A stretch of 5,366 bases of DNA from Neisseriaceae bacterium (GTDB lineage Bacteria; Pseudomonadota; Gammaproteobacteria; Burkholderiales; UBA11063): contig CANISK010000115.1 in NCBI GenBank assembly GCA_947470205.1, forward strand, positions 1 to 5,366, in the 5' to 3' direction. The stretch's first letter is position 1, and each line of letters begins with the position of its first letter. The notes below the pieces were generated by a model, which was not told the origin of the DNA, searched no databases, and saw nothing but the letters and a program-made list of their open reading frames with translations. Below, piece after piece: positions 1 to 5,366 of the stretch. The position numbers and the translations under genes are program-made.

Positions 1-1545
1 AGATTTTAAACACTCCTCAACATCCTTCATTTTTGTTAATATTTCAACAGATTGAATTTTTTCTATATTGTTATTTTTGAGATAATATATAGCATCAAAA
101 TTACTCGTTATGCCATTGTTTATGCCCTTGAGTATAAGTATAATATTGCAATCAGAAAAATCATTCGCATCTGGTATTTCGTTTTGACACTTAATTACCC
201 AATGATCTGCCGTAAAAATATCACAAAATGTCTGTTGCAATATTTTTAATTTTTCAAATTTATTTTCAAGATATTTTTTATTATTTTTTAATTTTTCTTC
301 GTTTATTAAAAACGCATTATTAGTTGCTGGCAATTCTGCGGTTGCGAGATTTTTTCTCTCGTGTAATTCTTTGGGGTAATTAATTAAAAATTCATTAAAT
401 GTGGCACTCTTAATCACTGCGTGTGTCATTTCGTAAGTGATTTTAGTGTCACTGTTAGTTTTTTTAGTACCGTTATTAATACCTTGAACATACACAGTTG
501 GAATTATGTTTGCAAGAATTATAGGTGCCAGTGTTGTTTTTATTTCTTTAAAAGTGTCAATATATTTATAAATATCATTCTTGTTTTTACCCTCTTTCAT
601 TGCATTTTCTAATTGTTCAATTTTGTATAATTGAACATCTGATGTGGCGCTATCACTATCGTCTTTACCGTTTACGTATAACTCTTTCATTTTCTTGAGT
701 TGTTGCCCAATAATTAGTACATTTTTGTCGTAAATTTCATTTGTTAGTTTTCGTTTTTGAAAAATATCACAGATATTTTCTATGATTTTCAACATTCCTT
801 CATCACGATATTTCCAATCTAATTTTCTCCCTATTGTTCTTTGAGTGCCCCTTCGTAAAGAAATTTTTATTGCTTGTATAAATTCGTTTGCATATTTTTT
901 TGATACACTTTTTTCTTTCGCACCGGGTAAAATTCGTGCAATTAAAGTTGAATTATCCAAATTTAGCATGTCATTCTCTGTCACATCTTGGGTGTATATA
1001 TATGCCATTACCTGTTGATATATCATTGAGCGTTTGGTGGAGTAATCTGTGTGAGCACTTGATTGAAATTGGTTATTTGTTGCTTGAGTATTACCCTTGT
1101 AACTAGTAATAATTTCTAAAATCTTTTTCATTAGAGGGTCTGTATCGTTTAAAGATTTAAAACAAAGCTTTGTAATATTTTTGTTTAGGATGCTTTGGTT
1201 GATATTTTGTTTCTCAAAATTTTCATTTGTAATGTGCGCTGATATTTGCGTAATATCATGTTTCGTTAAGAATGGGTATTGCTTTTCTAATGATTCTATA
1301 AAGTTTTCTTTTAATATATCTTGAGGGTTTTTTGGATTGATTGGTGCAAATAAGCTAAACCAATTCTCTTGATATTGTGCTGAAGCTTGAGATGATGGAA
1401 GGTTGACATCTTCTATTATCTTGTTAATTTGATTTTTGATCTTTTCTAAATTATTAGTACAATAATATTGCGAATTAAGTGTTGAAAGAGATTTAATGTT
1501 ATCTTTTTTTATGAAAATATTTCTTATTGTTTGAATGAATGGCAT
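1..1545 (-). CDS. Large unrecognised protein, N-terminal 515 residues (C-terminus beyond the left edge)
   Basis: Reverse-complementing 1-1545 gives an unbroken frame of 515 codons. It begins with ATG at 1543-1545 (MPFIQTIRNIFIKKD) and is still open at position 1, so the protein is longer than seen. Such a length without a stop at this AT content is not expected by chance. An AAGG at 1557-1560, 11 nt before the ATG, is a weak ribosome-binding site, and this is the first in-frame ATG. I recognise no family or catalytic motif. The protein is rich in Lys, Asn, Ile and Gln and has no N-terminal signal peptide. Its only notable hydrophobic stretch, around residues 339-353 (LAPIILANIIPTVYV), contains two prolines and is a poor membrane helix. 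Residues 416-440 are Lys/Glu/Leu-rich and probably helical or coiled coil. Trp is scarce (WF near 62, DWKY near 243, HW near 448). Possible roles include a lineage-specific cytoplasmic or secreted effector-like protein, but nothing in the sequence proves this. Confidence 0.85.
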   Translation of the reverse strand, partial: MPFIQTIRNIFIKKDNIKSLSTLNSQYYCTNNLEKIKNQINKIIEDVNLPSSQASAQYQENWFSLFAPINPKNPQDILKENFIESLEKQYPFLTKHDITQISAHITNENFEKQNINQSILNKNITKLCFKSLNDTDPLMKKILEIITSYKGNTQATNNQFQSSAHTDYSTKRSMIYQQVMAYIYTQDVTENDMLNLDNSTLIARILPGAKEKSVSKKYANEFIQAIKISLRRGTQRTIGRKLDWKYRDEGMLKIIENICDIFQKRKLTNEIYDKNVLIIGQQLKKMKELYVNGKDDSDSATSDVQLYKIEQLENAMKEGKNKNDIYKYIDTFKEIKTTLAPIILANIIPTVYVQGINNGTKKTNSDTKITYEMTHAVIKSATFNEFLINYPKELHERKNLATAELPATNNAFLINEEKLKNNKKYLENKFEKLKILQQTFCDIFTADHWVIKCQNEIPDANDFSDCNIILILKGINNGITSNFDAIYYLKNNNIEKIQSVEILTKMKDVEECLKS

Positions 1546-1580
1546 AATTGAACGAACCTTATAACTTATTATTTTTATTT

Positions 1581-1611
1581 TGTATAGTGACAAATTTGTG
1601 TTGCATGTTAA
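1581..1611 (-). promoter_or_regulatory. Candidate promoter for the unknown minus-strand gene
   Basis: On the minus strand, TTAACA (1606-1611, five of six matches to the -35 consensus) is followed after 19 nt by TATACA (1581-1586, -10-like). The spacing is longer than the ideal 17 nt and the region is AT-rich, so the match is weak. It lies 36 nt upstream of the ATG at 1545, the expected place for a short leader. Confidence 0.25.
1590..1599. promoter_or_regulatory. 10-bp perfect palindrome in the divergent intergenic region
   Basis: ACAAATTTGT reads the same on both strands and lies in the middle of the 102-nt gap between the unknown minus-strand gene and murD. It is between or overlapping the candidate promoters of both, where an operator could act on both. 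The symmetry stops after 10 bp, and such palindromes are fairly common by chance in AT-rich DNA, so a regulatory role is only a suggestion. Confidence 0.2.
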
Positions 1612-1631
1612 AATAGTAGTATCAGTATAAT
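1601..1631 (+). promoter_or_regulatory. Candidate murD promoter
   Basis: A perfect TATAAT lies at 1626-1631, with TTGCAT at 1601-1606 as the best -35, giving a 19-nt spacer. Transcription would start near 1638, leaving a leader of only about 10 nt before the ATG at 1648. That would place the weak GGA at 1636-1638 at the very 5' end of the message. The -35 overlaps the oppositely directed candidate -35 of the neighbouring gene. An exact TATAAT is not rare in DNA this AT-rich, so this remains tentative. Confidence 0.35.
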
Positions 1632-1647
1632 TATTGGATATAAAATT

Positions 1648-2994
1648 ATGAAAAAAATAAATTTTACAACAGATAAATTTATAGTTATTGGCTTGGGCGA
1701 CACTGGGGTATCAATTATTAAATACCTAAGATTTAAAAAAGCAAATGTCATTAGGGTATTAGACACCAGAAATGACCCACCCAATCAAAATATATTAAAC
1801 AATATCCCGCTTATATGCGGAAATTTAACAATAAATAACCTACTAGGTGTAGATTATATCATAATTAGTCCGGGAGTGTCTATATATAATCAAGCTCTTC
1901 AAATTGCCATTATGCATGGTATAGAAATATTTGGAGATATTGAGCTTTTTGCTCGTGAAATTATACCATGGAAAAGTAAAGTAATTGGTATCACTGGGAG
2001 CAATGGCAAAACAACAGTAACATCATTGGTTGGCTCTCTAGCAAACGCTTTAGGTGTAAATACATTGGTTGCGGGGAATATTGGTGTGCCAGTGCTAGAT
2101 AGCTATATATCGATTAATGAAACTAAAAAATACCCAGAACTCATTGTACTTGAGTTATCAAGTTTTCAGTTGGAAACTGTTTATTCTTTAAGCTTGGATA
2201 ATGCTACGGTGTTAAATATCTCAGAAGATCATCTGGATAGATACCGAGATTTATTAGAATATGCATATGTGAAATCAAACATTTTTACAAATGCTAAAGT
2301 GCAAGTATTGAATTATTTTGATGTGTTAGTTATGGCAATGCACAAAACACAATTGCCGGTAATAAAATTTGGTGATGTATCGTCTGGTTTTTACATTGAT
2401 AATGATATGTTATACTTAAATCATAGCGAGTGCATACCATGCGACTCATTAAAATTAGTGGGCACCCATAATTACTATAATGCACTTGCAGGTGTTGCAT
2501 TACTTCATGGAGCCGGATATGACATTACCCATTCAAAACTCAAAACTGCGTTAATGGAATTTAATGGTTTAAGTCATCGTATGCAGTTGGTTAAAACCAC
2601 ATCTAATGGGATAAAATTTATAGAAGACTCAAAAGGAACAAATGTAGGGGCAACAGTGGCTGGGGTATCTGGGCTTAATCATATGGTACATCTGATTCTA
2701 GGTGGAGATGGTAAAGGTCAGGACTTTACTGGTCTTATAGACTTGGTTAAAAATAAATGCAAATCTGTGGCGGTGATTGGCAAAGATAAACAACTTATAC
2801 TAGATGCACTCAAAGATATTCATGGGGTATGGATTAAATCATGTGAAACTTTGGAGCAAGCGATTGATTTTTGTTATAATAATGCATTAGATGGTGAATA
2901 TGTTGTGTTATCTCCAGCATGCGCTTCATGGGATATGTTTAAAAATTATATCCATAGAGCGGAGGTTTTCACAACTTATGTACAAAAATTTTAA
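1648..2994 (+). CDS. murD: UDP-N-acetylmuramoyl-L-alanine:D-glutamate ligase (MurD)
   Basis: MurD is the cytoplasmic ATP-dependent ligase that adds D-glutamate to UDP-MurNAc-L-alanine, the second amino acid of the peptidoglycan stem. The 448 residues match the family's usual length (E. coli 438). An N-terminal Rossmann-like UDP-binding domain (IVIGLGDTG, residues 12-20) is followed by the Mur ligase ATPase domain with P-loop GITGSNGKTT (114-123, Lys121). Next come GNIGVP (143-148), ELSSFQLE (169-176), EDHLDRY (193-199, His195) and Lys209, which aligns with the carbamylated lysine. HNYYNALAG follows at 274-282. The C-terminal domain has LSHR (308-311), DSKGTNVGAT (327-336), GGDGKGQDF (352-360) and SPACASWDMFK (422-432). 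All expected active-site residues are present, so the enzyme should work. The start fits the family N-terminus, although only a weak GGA precedes it. The gene stands outside a dcw cluster: a divergent unknown gene lies upstream and grxD follows 38 nt downstream. Confidence 0.97.
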   Translation: MKKINFTTDKFIVIGLGDTGVSIIKYLRFKKANVIRVLDTRNDPPNQNILNNIPLICGNLTINNLLGVDYIIISPGVSIYNQALQIAIMHGIEIFGDIELFAREIIPWKSKVIGITGSNGKTTVTSLVGSLANALGVNTLVAGNIGVPVLDSYISINETKKYPELIVLELSSFQLETVYSLSLDNATVLNISEDHLDRYRDLLEYAYVKSNIFTNAKVQVLNYFDVLVMAMHKTQLPVIKFGDVSSGFYIDNDMLYLNHSECIPCDSLKLVGTHNYYNALAGVALLHGAGYDITHSKLKTALMEFNGLSHRMQLVKTTSNGIKFIEDSKGTNVGATVAGVSGLNHMVHLILGGDGKGQDFTGLIDLVKNKCKSVAVIGKDKQLILDALKDIHGVWIKSCETLEQAIDFCYNNALDGEYVVLSPACASWDMFKNYIHRAEVFTTYVQKF

Positions 2995-3016
2995 TTCATT
3001 TCTAGAAAATATATAC

Positions 3017-3022
3017 AAGAGG
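3017..3022 (+). promoter_or_regulatory. Shine-Dalgarno site of the glutaredoxin gene
   Basis: AAGAGG lies 10 nt before the ATG at 3033 and is the clearest ribosome-binding site in the window. It supports the chosen start and shows that grxD is translated independently even if it is co-transcribed with murD. Confidence 0.65.
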
Positions 3023-3032
3023 TATTAATAAA

Positions 3033-3347
3033 ATGTCAATCTTAGATACAATCTCCCAACAGGTGCAAGATAACAAAATTGTTTTATATATGAAAGGGAC
3101 ACCAAAGTTTCCCATGTGTGGATTTTCAGGTAGAGTAGTAAAAATTTTATCTATGTGCGGTACTAAAGATTTTTTTTCAGTGAATGTATTGGAAGATGAA
3201 GAAATCCGTCAGGGTGTAAAAGATTTTTCCAAGTGGCCAACTGTTCCTCAGTTATATATTAATGGTGAATTTATTGGTGGTTCAGATATCATCGCCGAAA
3301 TGTATGAAGCAGGAGAATTACAGACGATACTAAAACAGTACACATAA
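3033..3347 (+). CDS. grxD: Monothiol CGFS glutaredoxin (Grx4/GrxD family)
   Basis: This is a single-domain monothiol glutaredoxin of 104 residues, the usual size of bacterial Grx4 proteins. Family members bind a 2Fe-2S cluster as glutathione-ligated dimers, often partner BolA-type proteins, and take part in Fe-S cluster transfer rather than general disulfide reduction. The active site is CGFS (29-32) in KFPMCGFSGR. Lys21 in KGTP and the TVP motif in WPTVPQLY (68-75) contact glutathione in known structures, and GGSD (82-85) completes the site. A second cysteine, Cys42, is not part of a CxxC. A good Shine-Dalgarno site at 3017-3022 fixes the start. The gene follows murD by 38 nt on the same strand with no visible terminator, so it is probably read from the murD promoter. 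The functional class is secure; the exact partner protein cannot be told from this window. Confidence 0.96.
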   Translation: MSILDTISQQVQDNKIVLYMKGTPKFPMCGFSGRVVKILSMCGTKDFFSVNVLEDEEIRQGVKDFSKWPTVPQLYINGEFIGGSDIIAEMYEAGELQTILKQYT

Positions 3348-3401
3348 GAAGTATTGTTTAAAATTCTGATAAAGTCCATCTTTCAAAGACGAAGAGTATG
3401 T

Positions 3402-4997
3402 TTACATGTCAATATATTGAGGCCCACTACCACCTTCTGGTGGGCACCATATGATATTTTCCGTTGGGTCTTTAATATCACAAGCTTTACAGTGAATGCA
3501 GTTTTGAGCATTAATTTGTAGTTGTTTGTTATTTGCTATTATGCGAATTTCATATACACCAGCAGGACAATAGTTGACCTCTGGTGATTGATATATCTCA
3601 GCGTTAATTTTTATCGCAACATCTGGGTTTTTTAATTTCAAATGACATGGTGTGTTATTGTGATGATTTATATTAGACAAATAAATAGAAGATGCTTTAT
3701 CAAATGATATTACACCATCTGGGGTGTTATATTTTATTTCATCGCATTCATTGCGTGGTAAAGTGCGTTCATTATCTTTTTTTATCCATTTAAATGTCCA
3801 TGGAACATGACCAAAAAAAATAAATCTTTCAATTATAGTATACAATAACCCAAAATAAAATCCAAGTTTAAATGATGGACGAATATTGCGTACATTGTAC
3901 AGTTCTTCATAAACTACACTTTGTTTAAATTGATCATCATAAGAAATGATGGTATTACTTATTATTTTATGTAAGATATATTCACTAGCTAAGATACCAG
4001 ATTTAATGGCATTGTGTATCCCTTTAGTGCGCGCCACATTGACAAAACCAGCGCAGTCTCCAACTAAAACTCCACCTGGAAATGTTAATTTGGGTATTGA
4101 TTGCACACCGCCTTCAACAATAGCCCTAGCACCATAGCCAATACGTTTACCGTGGGTTAATATTTTTGCAACATAAGGGTGATGTTTGAATTTTTGAAAT
4201 TCTTCATAAGGGCTAAAAGAGGGGTTTTTATAATCAAGTGCGCTAATTAATCCAATTGATACATAATTATGTGGTGCATGGTAAATAAATCCACCACCAT
4301 ATGCGTTATTATACAATGGATATCCAATGAAGTGCTCCACGGTGCCCAAATTATGCTGCAAAGGGTCTATCTGCCATGTTTCTTTTATTCCCAGTCCAAA
4401 TGTTTGTGGAGGGAGGTTTGTGTCGAGTTTAAAGTGTTCTATGATTTTCTTTGTAACAGAACCACGAGCACCTTCTGCAAATATCACCTGCTCTCCAAAT
4501 ATCTCCATACTAGGCTCATAGTTTGCAGTTTTTTTATTATCAGTATCAATTCCAAATGCACCGGTTTTCACTCCAATCACAACATTGTTCTCTATGATAG
4601 CATCAACTACAGGAAAACCTGGATAAAACTCCACCCCAAGATTTTCAGCATATTCACTCAATTGGATACAGATATTTGATAAACTACCTATATAACACCC
4701 GCTGTTATTCCAAGCTTTTACATGGGGAATGTTTATTTTGTTTGATTTGGTGAGAAAGATTAGTTTATCTTCGGTGACTTTTTGTAAATTTAGTAAAGAT
4801 TGCCAATGGGGGATTAGTTCGTTTAATCCAGATGGGTCGATTACACAACCAGAAATTACATTACCACCAATGGCGCTACTTTTTTCAAATATAGCGATAG
4901 ACACTCCACGATTATATTTTTGTGCTTGTTGCTTCAGATGAATTGCAGTGGAAATTCCGCTAATTCCAGCACCAACTATTATTACATCATATTTCAT
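3402..4997 (-). CDS. Electron transfer flavoprotein:ubiquinone oxidoreductase (ETF-QO)
   Basis: ETF-QO is a membrane-associated FAD and 4Fe-4S enzyme. It takes electrons from reduced electron transfer flavoprotein, fed by acyl-CoA and other dehydrogenases, and passes them to ubiquinone. The protein has 531 residues, slightly short of the usual 540-560. FAD binding is shown by GAGISG (9-14), FAEGARGS (173-180) and VGDCAGFVNVARTKGIH (312-328). The quinone/FAD region has GYPLYNNAYGGGF (225-237). A hydrophobic stretch around 376-400 may help membrane attachment. The C-terminal cluster domain keeps all four cysteine ligands: Cys477 in NYCPAGVYE, then Cys500, Cys503 and Cys506 in NCIHCKACDIKDP, followed by PEGGSGP. 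The start at 4997 puts the FAD fold at the very N-terminus, and no in-frame alternative looks better. It follows dksA by 18 nt on the same strand. That spacer is purely A/T and has no Shine-Dalgarno site, so translation may be coupled to dksA. The partner ETF subunits are not in this window. Confidence 0.96.
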   Translation of the reverse strand: MKYDVIIVGAGISGISTAIHLKQQAQKYNRGVSIAIFEKSSAIGGNVISGCVIDPSGLNELIPHWQSLLNLQKVTEDKLIFLTKSNKINIPHVKAWNNSGCYIGSLSNICIQLSEYAENLGVEFYPGFPVVDAIIENNVVIGVKTGAFGIDTDNKKTANYEPSMEIFGEQVIFAEGARGSVTKKIIEHFKLDTNLPPQTFGLGIKETWQIDPLQHNLGTVEHFIGYPLYNNAYGGGFIYHAPHNYVSIGLISALDYKNPSFSPYEEFQKFKHHPYVAKILTHGKRIGYGARAIVEGGVQSIPKLTFPGGVLVGDCAGFVNVARTKGIHNAIKSGILASEYILHKIISNTIISYDDQFKQSVVYEELYNVRNIRPSFKLGFYFGLLYTIIERFIFFGHVPWTFKWIKKDNERTLPRNECDEIKYNTPDGVISFDKASSIYLSNINHHNNTPCHLKLKNPDVAIKINAEIYQSPEVNYCPAGVYEIRIIANNKQLQINAQNCIHCKACDIKDPTENIIWCPPEGGSGPQYIDM

Positions 4998-5015
4998 AAT
5001 ATAATTTTAATTAAT

Positions 5016-5366
5016 TTAATCCGCAAAATGCTTTTGCAGTATTTCTCGGCGTTCTTGAGCTTCTATGGTGAGAGTGGCTGTTGGTCTTGCAAGCAAACGT
5101 TTTAAACCAATTGGTTCGCCGGTATCCTCACAAAATCCGTATTCGCCAATTTCAATAAGCTCAATTGCTTTTCTAATTTTTTGCAGTAGTTTGCGTTCTC
5201 TATCACGAGCACGCAGCTCAAGTGCATATTCTTCTTCAATTGTAGCTCTATCTGAAGGATCAGCAATATAATTTGTTTCTTGCGCTTGAAATGCTTGTGT
5301 AGTTTTTTTTGCGTTTTCTAATATTTCTTTTTCCAGTTCAATTAATTTATTTAGAAAAAATGCGCG
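5016..5366 (-). CDS. dksA: RNA polymerase-binding transcription factor DksA, C-terminal 116 residues (5' end beyond the right edge)
   Basis: The minus-strand frame is open from 5366 to a TAA at 5016-5018 and matches DksA over its coiled coil and C-terminal globular domain. About 35 N-terminal residues relative to E. coli lie outside the window. DksA inserts a coiled coil into the RNA polymerase secondary channel and, with ppGpp, controls rRNA and amino-acid promoters. The coil-tip motif DPSDRA (fragment residues 36-41) keeps both Asp residues and the Ala needed for activity. It is followed by LELRARDRERKL, which holds equivalents of E. coli Arg91 and Leu95; the Lys98 equivalent follows shortly after. 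The zinc finger is degenerate. Only the first of four cysteines remains (GFCEDTGEP, Cys79); the others are Thr82, Thr100 and Ala103. This resembles DksA proteins of beta- and alphaproteobacteria, which fold without the classical zinc site. The protein ends EAQERREILQKHFAD. The ETF-QO gene follows after 18 nt. Confidence 0.95.
   Translation of the reverse strand, partial: RAFFLNKLIELEKEILENAKKTTQAFQAQETNYIADPSDRATIEEEYALELRARDRERKLLQKIRKAIELIEIGEYGFCEDTGEPIGLKRLLARPTATLTIEAQERREILQKHFAD

Noticed and set aside
61..771. Internal repeats in the unknown protein (CDIF at residues 259 and 441; GINNG at 355 and 474)
   Set aside because: The two pairs have different spacing (182 and 119 residues) and their flanks do not match, so there is no coherent duplication.
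52..1106. Three short plus-strand open frames (52-249, 421-612, 888-1106)
   Set aside because: All lie antisense to the continuous 515-codon minus-strand frame, have no recognisable motifs, and have the low-complexity Phe/Ile/Tyr-rich look of shadow translations.
2999..3008. Palindrome TTTCTAGAAA between murD and grxD
   Set aside because: It is 10 bp with no loop, cannot form a useful hairpin, and is short enough to occur by chance in AT-rich spacer DNA.
3348..3401. Possible bidirectional terminator between the converging grxD and ETF-QO genes
   Set aside because: The best stem is AAAG/CTTT with a 5-nt loop (3371-3383), too short and AT-rich, and there is no GC-rich hairpin with a T-run. 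Termination may rely on another mechanism or lie inside a gene.
3946..4941. Plus-strand open frames inside the ETF-QO gene, the longest 136 codons (4269-4679)
   Set aside because: They are antisense to a well-conserved complete ETF-QO gene and show no family resemblance.
4920..5271. Plus-strand open frames at 4920-5105 and 5065-5271
   Set aside because: They lie opposite dksA and the start of ETF-QO. The DksA reading on the minus strand is unambiguous.

Overview
This AT-rich window comes from a proteobacterium. It carries four recognisable housekeeping genes and the first 515 codons of one large gene that I do not recognise. The low G+C, the A/T-ending codons and the isolated position of murD suggest a host-associated or streamlined bacterium; that is inference. 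Several protein signatures look betaproteobacterial. MurD has DSKGTNVGAT, GGDGKGQDF and SPACASWDMF. DksA has RLLARPTATL followed by EAQERRE. The glutaredoxin has FPMCGFSGR and NVLEDEEIRQG. An alphaproteobacterial or other origin is not excluded, because no search could be run.

Layout: positions 1-1545 (minus strand) hold one uninterrupted reading frame that starts at 1545 and runs off the left edge. It encodes a Lys/Asn/Ile-rich, mostly hydrophilic protein of unknown function. Positions 1546-1647 form a short divergent promoter region. From 1648 the plus strand carries murD (peptidoglycan precursor synthesis) and, 38 nt later, a monothiol CGFS glutaredoxin (grxD), probably as one transcript. 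The minus strand then carries, from the right edge inward, the C-terminal 116 codons of dksA (stop at 5016) and, after an 18-nt gap made only of A and T, a complete gene for electron-transfer flavoprotein:ubiquinone oxidoreductase (ETF-QO, 4997 to 3402). grxD and ETF-QO converge across a 54-nt gap with no convincing terminator.

The four known genes cover cell-wall synthesis, Fe-S cluster handling or thiol redox, respiratory electron entry from flavoprotein dehydrogenases, and control of RNA polymerase in the stringent response. They do not form one pathway. One plausible link is that CGFS glutaredoxins help deliver Fe-S clusters and ETF-QO carries a 4Fe-4S cluster, but the two genes are on opposite strands and this may be coincidence. 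The main unknown is the large minus-strand gene at the left. I saw no tRNA, rRNA, CRISPR array, insertion sequence or long repeat.
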